DNA from: Allonocardiopsis opalescens
Lineage (GTDB): Bacteria; Actinomycetota; Actinomycetes; Streptosporangiales; Streptosporangiaceae
DNA: 64,000 bases
Assembly: GCF_003002095.1 (NCBI RefSeq)
Contig: NZ_PVZC01000004.1
Location: 558,001-622,000 of the forward strand
Direction: 5' to 3'
This document shows positions 23,588 to 32,345 of the stretch, in pieces. A model generated the notes under the pieces. The model was not told the origin of the DNA. It did not search any database and saw only the letters and a program-made list of their open reading frames with translations. The position numbers were made by a program, and so were the translations under genes. How positions within the stretch are numbered: position 1 is the first letter of the stretch; every line of letters starts with the position of its first letter.

Positions 23588-26209
23588 ATGACCATCGGAC
23601 CCATCACCAAGGCCGCTCCCGAGACCGCCACCTCGGCGGCCGCCGTGCGTGCCGTGATCGCCGATGCCGCCGCGTTCTTGGCGCCGACCTGGCCGCTCGC
23701 CGACTTCATCGCGGTCAACCCACTGTCCGGCCTGGTGGACCGCCCGTTCGCGGACGCGGCCATCACCGCCGCGGACCTGCTCGGAGCGCGGGTCACCCCG
23801 GACGAGAGCTGGCTGCGGGCGGCCTGGCGGCACGGGCGGATCACCGACGACGACGTGCGTGCCGCGCTGATCCGCCGCCACCCCGAGGTGCTGCGATGCC
23901 GACCGCTCACCCTCGGCGGCCGGCCCTACGACCCGGTCGAACTCCTGTCGGCCGATCTGCACCAGGGCATCACCAACCCCCCGCCGATCCGCCAGGCACG
24001 CACAGCGACTGAAGCGCTGGCCCCGGACATGGCCGCCCTCCTCGACACCCACACGATCCAGTGGTGCTCGGCCTATTTGGACGAGGGCCAGTCCACCTGG
24101 CGGATGCCCGGCCGCGACCGAGGCTTCTACCACGCGTGGCGGGCTCTGGCCGCACACGACACGACCCTGCCGCGGCGCGTGCGTACACGTCTTCGGGACC
24201 TGCCCGAACGGGCCGAGCAGGCCGTTGCGGAGGCTCTGGCCGCCCTCGGTGTCCCGGACGACCAGCGCACCCGCTATCTCCAGGCCCATCTGGCATGCCT
24301 TCCCGGATTCGCCGCCCACATCCGCTGGCGGGGCGAACTGCAGGGCAGTGGTATCGACCTGGTCGCCTACCTCGCCCTGCGGTTGACCACCGAAGCCGCC
24401 GCGCTCACCGAGACCCATACCCACGGTACGGCGTGGAACTCGGCCTCCGCCGACCTGCTCGACACCGGGCAGGCCACCACCGAACCCGACGATCGGGCCC
24501 GCCACCTTCTGGCGGCCCTGGAGATCACCGACACCGACGCGGCACAGCGCACCGAATTGGCGCGGTTCCTCGACCGACTCCCGGTGGAGCAACGAGCCCT
24601 CGTCTGGCTGGACGCCTACGAAGACCACTACCGGAGCCGACTGCTGCGCACCCTGAGCCGCTCGGTGCCCGAGTGGACCGACGCCCCTCCGCGGGCACAG
24701 GTGGTGTGCTGCATCGATCCCCGTTCCGAGGGACTGCGCCGCCACCTGGAAGCGCTCGGTGACTACCAGACCCTGGGCTTCGCCGGATTCTTCGCCGTCG
24801 CCATGCGCTACCGCGACCTCGCCGGAGGAACCGCTCGTGCCCAGTGCCCGGGCCCGATCACGCCCCGGCACACCGTCACCGAACGCCCCAGCGAGGGTCG
24901 ACGGCGCGCGGCCGAACGGTCGCTGACCGGCCGCCGGGTACTGGCCGCGGCCGACCACTCCCTGCACGCCGCCAAGGACGACCTGGTGGCGCCGTTCGTG
25001 CTCGCCGAATCGGCCGGTTGGCTCCTGGGCCCGTTGGCCGCGGCCAAGACCTTCGCTCCCGGTGCCGTCGGCGCCGCCCGCGCGTGGTGGACCCGCCGTA
25101 TCACCCCCGACCCTGCGACCGAGATCTCCCTCGAGGACGCCTTCACCTCCGAGGAGCGCACCGCGACCGCCGAAGGCATTCTCACGTTGATGGGTTTGAC
25201 CCAGGGGTTCGCACGCCTCGTCGTATTCTGTGGGCACCGTGCCCACACCGACAACAACCCCTACCAGGCCGCGCTGGACTGCGGTGCATGCGGGGGGCAC
25301 CCCGGCGGTCCCAACGCCCGCGCCGCCGCCGCCCTGCTCAACGATCCGCAGGTTCGCCGACATCTCGCCGAACGCGGCATCGGCATTCCCGACGACACCC
25401 GGTTCGTTCCGGCCGAACACGACACCACCACCGACACCGTGCGCCTGTTGGACACCCACCTCCTGCCCGACACCCACCGCCGGGACGTCGACCGGCTCAC
25501 CGCCGATCTTCGCACGGCCGGCGCACACCTGGCCGCCGAGCGCTGCGCCACCCTACCGGGCGCACCTTCCCGGCCCCGCCCACGGCACGCGGCGCGCCAC
25601 ACCCGCACACGCGCCCGTGACTGGGCCCAGGTCTTCCCCGAATGGGGTCTGGCCGACAACGCGGCCTTCCTCATCGCACCCCGCGCCCTCACCCGGGGCA
25701 TCGACCTGCACGGCCGTCTGTTCCTCCACGACTACGACCCCGACCTCGACCCGGCCGGCACCGTCCTGGAGACCATACTCACGGCGCCGCTCGTCGTCGC
25801 GCACTGGATCAACAGCCAGTACTACTTCGCCGCCACCGACCCCCAGGCCTTCGGCGCCGGCAGCAAGGCCCTCCACAATGTCGTCGGCGGTGGCCTCGGT
25901 GTCATGACCGGTCACACCGGCGACCTTCGGTCCGGCCTGCCCTGGCAGTCCCTCACCGACGGCCACCACACCAGGCACGAACCGCAACGCCTGCTCGCCA
26001 TCGTGCAGGCACCCTTGCAGCGGTTGGACACCCTCATTGCGCGTCACACCGTGCTGCGCCACATGTTCGACCACGACTGGGTCGGTCTCGCCGCACGCGA
26101 GCGCCCCGATGAACCCTGGCTCCGTTACACCTCCACCGGTTGGCGGCCCTGGCTTCCGGCCACGGTCACCCCCGAGGGCAGCTGTCCGTCCGCACCGCTG
26201 AGCACATGA
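23588..26209 (+). CDS. dabA: DabA (DUF2309), carbonic-anhydrase-like inorganic carbon transporter subunit
   Basis: 873 residues of the DUF2309/UPF0753 family. The zinc site known from DabA can be placed: Cys375 and Asp377 with Arg379 in VCCIDPRSEG, His550 in CGHRAHTDNNP and Cys565 in DCGACGG, with the same 15-residue spacing between the last two ligands as in characterised DabA. The N-terminal region FLAPTWPLADFIAVNPLSGL is typical. It acts at the cytosolic face with DabB to turn CO2 into trapped bicarbonate. ATG 23588 sits 9 bases after AGGAGGAG; the longer open frame upstream is non-coding. All key residues are present, so it should be active. Confidence 0.93.
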   Translation: MTIGPITKAAPETATSAAAVRAVIADAAAFLAPTWPLADFIAVNPLSGLVDRPFADAAITAADLLGARVTPDESWLRAAWRHGRITDDDVRAALIRRHPEVLRCRPLTLGGRPYDPVELLSADLHQGITNPPPIRQARTATEALAPDMAALLDTHTIQWCSAYLDEGQSTWRMPGRDRGFYHAWRALAAHDTTLPRRVRTRLRDLPERAEQAVAEALAALGVPDDQRTRYLQAHLACLPGFAAHIRWRGELQGSGIDLVAYLALRLTTEAAALTETHTHGTAWNSASADLLDTGQATTEPDDRARHLLAALEITDTDAAQRTELARFLDRLPVEQRALVWLDAYEDHYRSRLLRTLSRSVPEWTDAPPRAQVVCCIDPRSEGLRRHLEALGDYQTLGFAGFFAVAMRYRDLAGGTARAQCPGPITPRHTVTERPSEGRRRAAERSLTGRRVLAAADHSLHAAKDDLVAPFVLAESAGWLLGPLAAAKTFAPGAVGAARAWWTRRITPDPATEISLEDAFTSEERTATAEGILTLMGLTQGFARLVVFCGHRAHTDNNPYQAALDCGACGGHPGGPNARAAAALLNDPQVRRHLAERGIGIPDDTRFVPAEHDTTTDTVRLLDTHLLPDTHRRDVDRLTADLRTAGAHLAAERCATLPGAPSRPRPRHAARHTRTRARDWAQVFPEWGLADNAAFLIAPRALTRGIDLHGRLFLHDYDPDLDPAGTVLETILTAPLVVAHWINSQYYFAATDPQAFGAGSKALHNVVGGGLGVMTGHTGDLRSGLPWQSLTDGHHTRHEPQRLLAIVQAPLQRLDTLIARHTVLRHMFDHDWVGLAARERPDEPWLRYTSTGWRPWLPATVTPEGSCPSAPLST

Positions 26210-26258
26210 CGACCGGGCACGTGCAGCGCCACTTCACTCCAGGAAAGGGAAGTACCCG

Positions 26259-26780
26259 ATGAACATGCTCCTGTTGGTTCGAAGCGTGGACGACGTCAGG
26301 TCCGCGGTCGAGAACGTGAGCGACTATCTGGTCAACCATCGACGGCAGTTCGGGGATGAACCGGGATCGAACCGGCTGCTCGGACTGTGGATCCGCCCCG
26401 AGCTCGAAGCCGGGCTGCCCGTCCTGCTCCCTGGCGCCGCTGACGTCACCCCCACTCAACCGCCCTCTGAAGCGGTGGGGATCGAGAGGTCGTTCTCGCT
26501 GGCGGGCATCTGGACCCTGTGCTGGACGGACGGGCCCGCCCTGCGGGAAACACAGGACCCGTTCGAGCTGCGCAACCGGATCCTCGATGCCCTGGTGGCG
26601 GACGCAGCGCCCGAACCGGCCGTTCCGGAGGCGTTCGTTCCCGTATTCGCCGAGGACGATGCCGTGGAGACGAGCATGGCGGCGCTACAGGCCCGGTATC
26701 CGCGGCTGATCACCGAGCACTGGTACGTCGATGACCGAGAACGAGGAATCGTCGGGCCGCTGAAGACCACGGAAGGGTGA
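26259..26780 (+). CDS. Hypothetical protein downstream of dabA
   Basis: 173 residues, soluble, acidic, with no recognised family. It starts MNMLLLVRSVDDVRSAVENV, which could be a beta-alpha unit, and has AGIWTLCWTDGP and RYPRLITEHWYVDDRERG later. ATG 26259 is 10 bases after AGGAAAGGGAAG. It is 49 bp from dabA on the same strand, so it likely belongs to the operon. It could be an accessory protein of the DAB complex; that is position-based inference only. Confidence 0.65.
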   Translation: MNMLLLVRSVDDVRSAVENVSDYLVNHRRQFGDEPGSNRLLGLWIRPELEAGLPVLLPGAADVTPTQPPSEAVGIERSFSLAGIWTLCWTDGPALRETQDPFELRNRILDALVADAAPEPAVPEAFVPVFAEDDAVETSMAALQARYPRLITEHWYVDDRERGIVGPLKTTEG

Positions 26781-26872
26781 TCGCCTTTCCGTGCACCGCA
26801 TCACCCAGCGCATCAGGGCAGGCGACCGGGGTGCCCGTCCCGGTCATCGATCACGAGTCGAGGAGATTCCCG

Positions 26873-26908
26873 ATGGAGTTGTCAAGCCGGAGCGGTGACA
26901 CGCCGTGA
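26873..26908 (+). pseudogene. Truncated gene start before the IS30 remnant
   Basis: AGGAG at 26861-26865 precedes ATG 26873 by 7 bases, a strong start, but the frame stops after MELSSRSGDTP. It may be the surviving 5' end of a gene cut by mobile DNA. The rest of the 240-bp gap to 27021 shows nothing else. Confidence 0.25.
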
Positions 26909-27021
26909 GGCCCTCAGGCCACCGCGGCCAGCTTCACAGGTCCTTGACCTTCAGTCCACGTCCCGCTGGCCTGAGGGAACGTCACCGCCTAGAGAAACGC
27001 CCCCTAGCTGGCCCTTGAGTT

Positions 27022-27842
27022 CTAGTGGTCGTTGCAACACCCCATCTCTGAAGGGGTGCGATGGACGACGAGATCCGCAAAGAACGCCGGATACCGCAGG
27101 GGCGCAAGAAGCTCGTCCGTGAGCGGGAGGAATACTTCCGGCTCACGGACCAGGGCTACAGCAGCAGAGAGGCCTGCCGGATCGTCGGCATCAACCGGCG
27201 TACCGGCAAGGTCTGGCGCAACGGTCGCAGAGCGCACAAGAGCCTGGAGAGGCCCGTGGCACCCCTCAGGGGCCCCGGGGCCTCTCCGGGCTCTTCGCGT
27301 TTCCTGAGCCAGCAGGAGCGGACGCAGATCGCCGACATGTTGCGTCTGCGGTCCTCGATCCGCTCGATCGCCGCCGAGCTGGACCGGGCCTCGTCCACGA
27401 TCAGCCGCGAGGTCCGCCGCAACCGCTCCTACTACGCCTCCATCAAGAAACACCGGTACGGCCCCTACGCCGCCCAGGTCCGCACGGACGAGCGCAGGAA
27501 GCGACCCAAGACCCGCAAGCTCGACGCCAACTCGCGGCTGCGCGAGTATGTCCAACAGCGCCTGGATCAGCGCTGGAGCCCCGAGCAGATCGTTCACCTG
27601 CTCCGCCGGGACTTCCCCGACGACCAGGAGATGCGCGTGGGCCACGAGACGATCTACCAGGCCCTCTACGTCCAGGGCCGCGGCCAGCTGCGCCGCGACC
27701 TGGCCAAGCTGCTGCGCACCGGACGCACCATGCGCCGGCCCCGCCGCTCCGCTTGCACCCGCCAGCCCCGCATGTCCAAGAACATGGTGATGATCAGCGA
27801 GCGCCCGGCCGAGGCCGCCGACCGGGCGGTGCCCGGCCACGG
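27022..27842 (+). mobile_element. IS30-family insertion sequence, 3'-truncated
   Basis: The left end begins near 27022 with TAGTGGTCGTTGCAACACC, an end type common in actinobacterial IS30 elements, 20 bases or so before the transposase. The transposase is cut at about 27842 and no right end follows; the sequence passes directly into a fetB remnant. This is therefore a one-ended relic, not an active IS. Confidence 0.75.
27061..27842 (+). pseudogene. IS30 family transposase, C-terminally truncated
   Basis: About 260 residues are preserved: the N-terminal HTH (YSSREACRIVGINRRTGKVW), the second HTH (RSSIRSIAAELDRASSTISREVRRN), the RWSPEQIVHLLRRDFP segment and the start of the catalytic domain at ISERPAEAADRAVPGH. 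In intact IS30 transposases this is followed by WEGDLI with the first catalytic Asp; here the frame enters antisense of fetB and ends at 27999. All three DDE residues are lost, so it is inactive. Confidence 0.85.
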
Positions 27843-28014
27843 CGAACAGCACACCCAGCACCGCGCCGACAGCGGCCAGTTGCAACGCGGCGCGGACCGC
27901 CGCCCACAGCAGATCCCGGCTCAGGGCCAGACGCTGGGCATGGGCCAGTGCCAGGGCCAGCGCGACGAAGACGGTGCACAGCGCGACCACGCCCCATGAC
28001 GGTGCCGCGGTCAT
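27838..28014 (-). pseudogene. FetB-like ABC permease, N-terminal remnant
   Basis: ATG 28014 overlaps the fetA stop by 4 bases. The protein starts MTAAPSWGVVALCTVFVALA and continues to RAALQLAAVGAVLGVLFAVAG, the first two membrane helices of a FetB/UPF0014 iron-export permease. At about 27840 it is cut by the IS30 relic. The transporter therefore lacks most of its membrane part. Confidence 0.7.
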
Positions 28015-28709
28015 GGTCCCTCCATCAGGTAGTCCAGGCTCTGGGGTGGCCCGTGTGCGGCCAGGCGGCCGTGGTCGAGGACGAGTACGGCGTCGGCGGC
28101 GCGGATCCAGGAGCGGCCGTGGGTGGCGGCGAGCACACTGGTTCCGGCAGCCGTGAGGGTGCGGGCCACCTCGGGCACGACCCGGGCGGCGGCCCCGTCC
28201 AGCGCGCTGGTGGGTTCGTCCAACAGCAGCACCTCGGGCTGCAGGGCCAGGGCACGCGCCAGGCACAGGCGCTGGGCCTGGCCTCCGGACAGGCCCGCGG
28301 TGGGGCGGTGGAGAAGACCGGTCGGCAGGCCGAGGCGACCCAGAAGATCGGCGGCAGCCGCCTGGCCGAGGTCGGGGCGCCCGACGCGCAGTTCGGCGGC
28401 GACGCTGTCGGTGAGCAGTACCGGGTGCTGGGCGACCAGCACCACACGGCGGCGCGGGGCGAGCACGTCGGTCTCGGCCAGCGGGCGGCCGTGGAAGGCG
28501 AGGTGCCCGCGGGTGGGCTCCGCCAGACGGTTGAGCAGGCGCAGCAGTGTGGTCTTCCCGGCGCCGCTGGGGCCGGTGACGATGGTCAGGCGCCCCTGGC
28601 CGACCTCGGCGTCGATCCCGTCGAGGAGGGGAGCCCCCTGCTGGTCGAATCCGACACCGGTCATGGAGAACACCACGCCCGCACACTCCCTGTTTCCTAC
28701 ACCCCACAT
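28011..28709 (-). CDS. FetA-like ABC transporter ATPase
   Basis: 232 residues. Walker A GPSGAGKTT, Q-loop VAQHPVL, signature LSGGQAQRLCLARAL, Walker B VLLLDEPTSALD and an H-loop in AATHGRSW (His present). Size and partner fit FetA, the ATPase of a metal (iron) exporter. The start may be ATG 28709 or an internal GTG/ATG nearer 28664 (MTGVGFDQQG). Because its permease gene is truncated, the pair is probably non-functional unless another permease is used. It is divergent from the chromate operon. Confidence 0.82.
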   Translation of the reverse strand: MWGVGNRECAGVVFSMTGVGFDQQGAPLLDGIDAEVGQGRLTIVTGPSGAGKTTLLRLLNRLAEPTRGHLAFHGRPLAETDVLAPRRRVVLVAQHPVLLTDSVAAELRVGRPDLGQAAAADLLGRLGLPTGLLHRPTAGLSGGQAQRLCLARALALQPEVLLLDEPTSALDGAAARVVPEVARTLTAAGTSVLAATHGRSWIRAADAVLVLDHGRLAAHGPPQSLDYLMEGP

Positions 28710-28720
28710 ACGGATAGTTA

Positions 28721-28736
28721 TGAAACCATGGTTACA
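28721..28736. promoter_or_regulatory. Palindrome between fetA and the chromate operon
   Basis: TGAAACCATGGTTACA is a palindrome with one mismatched pair around AACCATGGTT, in an AT-richer pocket between the divergent genes. It is a candidate operator, possibly for the ChrB proteins, since ChrB is a known chromate-responsive regulator. Confidence 0.4.
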
Positions 28737-28768
28737 TGTTCGGTGGAGGTACGGGGGAAGGAGTGGAT

Positions 28769-29734
28769 GTGATCACGCACCACAGCAGGTCGAAGGCGGC
28801 CCTGGCGCTGGGGTTGGTGGTTGTGCTGAGTGCCTGCTCGGCGGGCCAGGCGGACCAGCAACAGCAGGACCAGCAATCGTCCGAGGCCCTGGTCGAGCCG
28901 GCCACCACACAGGCCCAGGACTGGGCGCAGGTGGCCGACGCGCTGGGACGGGAGGGACAGCTCTCCGATGACACGGTCTACCGGGTGGGCTTTCCCCGCT
29001 CCGACCTGGACGTGACCTCCCGGGGGGTGCAGATCGGAGCGGGGTTCGCCCTGGGCTCCTACGCGGCCTTCACCCGCTATGAGGACGGCACGACGATGAT
29101 GATGGGCGATCTGGTGGTCACCGAGGAGGAGCTGCCCGGGGTCACCGACGCCCTGCAGGACAACGGCATCGACCAGACCGCGGTGCACCAGCACCTGCTC
29201 GACCACGAGCCCGCGGTGTGGTGGACCCACTTCCACGCCCACGGCCAGGACGCGGCCGCGCTCGCACAAGGGGTCGACGAGGCGTTGGAGGCCACCGCCA
29301 CCCCGCGCGAGGCCCAGGACGGGCCGTCGCAGGAGCTGGATCTGGACACCGCGGCCGTGGATGAGGCGATGGGCACCCAGGGCCGCGCCCAGGGCGGGGT
29401 GTACAAGTTCTCCTTCGCCCGCACCGGCCAGGTCACCTCCGGTGACCACGTGCTGCCCTCAGGCATGGGGGTGGCCACGGTGATCAACTTCCAGCCCACC
29501 GGCGGGGGTAAGGCGGCGGTCAACGGCGACTTCGTCATGACCGCTGACGAGGTCCAGGGGGTGATCCAGGCGCTGCGGGAGGGCGGCATCGACATCGTCG
29601 CGCTGCACAACCACGCCCTCAACGACCAACCGCGTCTGTTCTACATGCACTTTTGGGCCAACGATGACGCGGCCACGCTCGCCAGGGCGTTGAGGAACGC
29701 GGTGGACCAGCACCAGGTCGAGCCCACCGGCTAG
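28769..29734 (+). CDS. DUF1259 (LppY/LpqO-type) lipoprotein of the chromate operon
   Basis: 321 residues. The N-terminus is a lipoprotein signal: basic HHSRSKAALALGLVVVL and lipobox LSAC with the lipidated Cys near residue 22. Two DUF1259 repeats follow (about 50-170 and 190-315), each with a GDFV/GDLV strand and HxH-type pairs (WTHFHAHG; LHNHALND and YMHFWAND). GTG 28769 lies 5 bases after AAGGAG. The protein should sit on the outer face of the membrane. The family is often found next to chromate genes, but its function is unknown to me. Confidence 0.85.
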   Translation: MITHHSRSKAALALGLVVVLSACSAGQADQQQQDQQSSEALVEPATTQAQDWAQVADALGREGQLSDDTVYRVGFPRSDLDVTSRGVQIGAGFALGSYAAFTRYEDGTTMMMGDLVVTEEELPGVTDALQDNGIDQTAVHQHLLDHEPAVWWTHFHAHGQDAAALAQGVDEALEATATPREAQDGPSQELDLDTAAVDEAMGTQGRAQGGVYKFSFARTGQVTSGDHVLPSGMGVATVINFQPTGGGKAAVNGDFVMTADEVQGVIQALREGGIDIVALHNHALNDQPRLFYMHFWANDDAATLARALRNAVDQHQVEPTG

Positions 29735-29783
29735 CGGCCACTTCCGATCGATCGAGGACCACACCAGGAGAGGAGTCCCTGCG

Positions 29784-29999
29784 TTGCGACCGCAAAACGC
29801 GCTGGACTGGGTTGCTTTCGTGTTGCTGTTGATCGGCGCGTTCGCCTGGGGGGCGTTCGTCACCGACGTCAACGTGCTGGACCGCCTGCTCGAACCCATC
29901 GCCGACCCACTCGACGACACGGTGTTCATCCTCATCGCCGCAGCCGGACTGTACTGGATCGCCCGCGTGATCGGTGTGGGCAGACGGGCCCGGCAATGA
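29784..29999 (+). CDS. Small two-helix membrane protein (DUF378-like)
   Basis: 71 residues with two membrane helices, LDWVAFVLLLIGAFAWGAFV and DTVFILIAAAGLYWIARVIG, separated by a short loop, and a basic tail. The pattern resembles DUF378 proteins. The start is TTG 29784, 8 bases after AGGAG. Its stop overlaps the chrB-N start by 4 bases, so it is part of the chromate operon. Confidence 0.75.
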   Translation: MRPQNALDWVAFVLLLIGAFAWGAFVTDVNVLDRLLEPIADPLDDTVFILIAAAGLYWIARVIGVGRRARQ

Positions 30000-30493
30000 A
30001 CGCTGAGCCCGCCGCGCAGGGGCCGGGCGAGTGGGTGCTGTTGAGCTACCGGATCCCGCGCGAGCCCTCCACCCCCCGCATCAGCGTGTGGCGCAAACTC
30101 AAACAGCTCGGCCCCGCCCAGATCAGCGACGGCCTGGTCGCGCTGCCGGCCGATGCGCGCACCCGCGAACACCTGGACTGGATCGCCGAGGAGGTCGTGG
30201 AGGCCGGAGGGACGGCCACCGTGTGGCTGGCCCGGCCCACCGCCCGGGCCCAGGAACATCACCTGGCCCAGACCATGGCCCAGGCCCGCGCGGCCGAATA
30301 CCGCGCCGTGCGGGCCGAGGCCGCCCACGCCCGTAGCCTGCCCGAACCCGAACGCCTCCGGGCGATGCGCCGGCTGCGTACCCAACTGCGCCGCATCGCC
30401 CGCCGCGACTACTTCCCCCCGCCCGAGCGCCGCACCGCACGCGAGGCCGTCGAGGCCCTACATCCAGACCACACCGAACAGGAGAGCGCATGA
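29996..30493 (+). CDS. Chromate resistance protein ChrB, N-terminal domain as a separate protein
   Basis: 165 residues matching the N-terminal regulatory part of ChrB: WVLLSYRIPREPSTPRISVWRKLKQLG, DGLVALPADARTREHLDWIAEEV and the Arg-rich helix MRRLRTQLRRIARRDYFPP. In known systems ChrB is about 310 residues and senses chromate to control chrA. Here the gene stops and the C-terminal domain follows as its own gene overlapping by 4 bases, so the two chains could reassemble. Confidence 0.85.
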   Translation: MNAEPAAQGPGEWVLLSYRIPREPSTPRISVWRKLKQLGPAQISDGLVALPADARTREHLDWIAEEVVEAGGTATVWLARPTARAQEHHLAQTMAQARAAEYRAVRAEAAHARSLPEPERLRAMRRLRTQLRRIARRDYFPPPERRTAREAVEALHPDHTEQESA

Positions 30494-30921
30494 AGTGGTC
30501 CACCCGCGCCGGTATCCACATCGACCGAGCCGCCTGCGCCTGGCTGATCCGCCGCCGCATCGACCCCGAGGCCGAGTTCGTGTTCGTCACCGACCCCGCC
30601 GACGTGCCCGAGCAGGCCACCGCCTTCGACATGCGCGGCGTCGAGTTGGGCCACCACGGCGGCGACTGCAGCTTCGAGACCATCCTGCGCCGCTACGACC
30701 TCACCGACGCGGCGCTGTGGAAGATCGCCGAGGTCGTCCACGAGGCCGACCTGGACGACGAACGCTACGACGCCCCCGAGGCCCCCGGCTTGGACGTGGT
30801 CCTGCGCGGTTTGTCGATGACCGGTAGCGACGAGCGCACCCTGGCCGTCACCGGTCCCCTCTTCGATGGCCTGTACGAGTACTACCGGCGCCAGAGCCTC
30901 CTGGGACGGGAACCCGCATGA
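30490..30921 (+). CDS. Chromate resistance protein ChrB, C-terminal domain as a separate protein
   Basis: 143 residues of the ChrB_C domain: KWSTRAGIHIDRAACAWLIRR, FDMRGVELGHHGGDCSFETILRRY and IAEVVHEADLDDE. Its ATG overlaps the previous stop and its stop overlaps chrA, both by 4 bases. His, Asp and Cys residues (HIDRAAC, GHHGGDC) could bind metal or chromate. Stand-alone ChrB_C proteins exist, but the adjacent N-domain makes a split ChrB likely. Confidence 0.88.
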   Translation: MKWSTRAGIHIDRAACAWLIRRRIDPEAEFVFVTDPADVPEQATAFDMRGVELGHHGGDCSFETILRRYDLTDAALWKIAEVVHEADLDDERYDAPEAPGLDVVLRGLSMTGSDERTLAVTGPLFDGLYEYYRRQSLLGREPA

Positions 30922-32345
30922 GCACCGACCCCCACCACCCCACCACCGAATCCGACGACGCCCCCGGCGGCGCCGGGGAAGCGCGGAGAGACGCCGCGCC
31001 CGTGGGCGACCTGGTCCCCTTCCGCACGGCCCTGCGCGTGTGGTTCCTGGTCTCCCTGCAGACCTTCGGCGGCCCGGCCGGGCAGATCGCCGTCATGCAG
31101 CGCACCCTGGTCGAGGAGCGGCGCTGGATCGGCCAGCAGCGCTTCAACCACGCCCTCAACTACTGCATGCTGCTGCCCGGCCCCGAAGCCCAACAGCTCG
31201 CGATCTACCTCGGCTGGCTGCTCAACGGCACCCGCGGCGGCATCGCGGCCGGCACCCTGTTCGTGCTGCCCGGCATCCTGGCCCTGGGCGCCCTGTCGGC
31301 GATCTACGTCGCCTTCGGCGACACCACCGCCGTCACCGCCACCTTCGCCGGACTCGCCCCGGCCGTGCTGGCCATCGTCGCCCAAGCCGTCCTACGGGTG
31401 GCCAAACGATCACTCACCCACCCGGCCCTGATCACCCTGGCCGTGGCCGCCTTCGCCGCACTCGCCCTGTTCGCCGTGCCCTTCCCACTGGTGATCGCCC
31501 TGGCCGCCCTGGTCGGCTGGCTGCTCTCACGCCGCGACCCCGACTTCGCCCGCCCCGCCCGCGTGGGCGACGCCGCTGACGGGCCCGCGCCCCTGATCTC
31601 CGACGAGGCCCTGCACCACGACCGGCCCACCGCGAGCCGTTTCACCAGGATCCTGGCCATCGGGTTGGGGCTGTGGGCGGCGCCGGTAGCCGTAGTGGCC
31701 CTGCTGTTGGGATCCGAGAGCATCTTCACCACCCAGGGCCTGTTCTTCTCCCTCACCGCGGTGGTGACCTTCGGCGGCGCCTACGCGGTGCTGTCCTTCA
31801 TCGCCCAGCAGGCCGTGCAGACCTTCGGGTGGTTGGCGCCGGGAGAGATGGTGCGCGGCCTGGCCCTGGCCGAGACCACCCCGGGCCCGCTGATCATGGT
31901 CGTGCAGTTCGTGGCGTTCCTGGCCGCCTACCGCGACCCCGGCACCCTGGACCCCTGGGCCGCCGCGACCCTGGGGGCGCTGTTGACCACGTGGGTGACC
32001 TTCGTGCCCTGCTTCCTGTTCATCCTGCTGGGCGCCCCCTACGTCGAACGCCTGCGCCACAACACCGCGATCTCGGCGGCGCTGACCGGTATCACCGCCG
32101 CCGTGGTCGGCGTCATCGCCAACCTCGCCCTGTACTTCGCCCTCAACACCTTGTTCACCACCACAGGCACCTGGGACTGGGGCCCCCTGCACATCACCGT
32201 GCCCGAGGTCGCCTCGGTGAGCCCGGTCGCGGTGGTCATCACCCTCATCGCGCTCATGCTGACCTTCGCCCTGCGCTGGCCGATCCTGCGGGTGCTGGGC
32301 GTATGCGCCGCCCTGGGCCTGGCCAGCACCCTGCTGCCGCTGTGA
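30918..32345 (+). CDS. chrA: Chromate efflux transporter ChrA
   Basis: 475 residues, the long two-domain CHR type with about 10 to 12 helices. Each half carries the family signature: residues 35-100 with FGGPAGQIAVMQ, WIGQQRFNHALNYCMLLPGPEAQQ and the second half with TFGGAYAVLSFI and GLALAETTPGPLIMVVQF. ChrA expels chromate from the cytosol using the proton gradient. It is the last gene of the operon started at 28769. Sequence is intact. Confidence 0.94.
   Translation: MSTDPHHPTTESDDAPGGAGEARRDAAPVGDLVPFRTALRVWFLVSLQTFGGPAGQIAVMQRTLVEERRWIGQQRFNHALNYCMLLPGPEAQQLAIYLGWLLNGTRGGIAAGTLFVLPGILALGALSAIYVAFGDTTAVTATFAGLAPAVLAIVAQAVLRVAKRSLTHPALITLAVAAFAALALFAVPFPLVIALAALVGWLLSRRDPDFARPARVGDAADGPAPLISDEALHHDRPTASRFTRILAIGLGLWAAPVAVVALLLGSESIFTTQGLFFSLTAVVTFGGAYAVLSFIAQQAVQTFGWLAPGEMVRGLALAETTPGPLIMVVQFVAFLAAYRDPGTLDPWAAATLGALLTTWVTFVPCFLFILLGAPYVERLRHNTAISAALTGITAAVVGVIANLALYFALNTLFTTTGTWDWGPLHITVPEVASVSPVAVVITLIALMLTFALRWPILRVLGVCAALGLASTLLPL

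Noticed and set aside
23564-25528. A 654-codon minus frame opposite dabA
   Set aside because: No motif and no ribosome site; mirror of the dabA reading frame.
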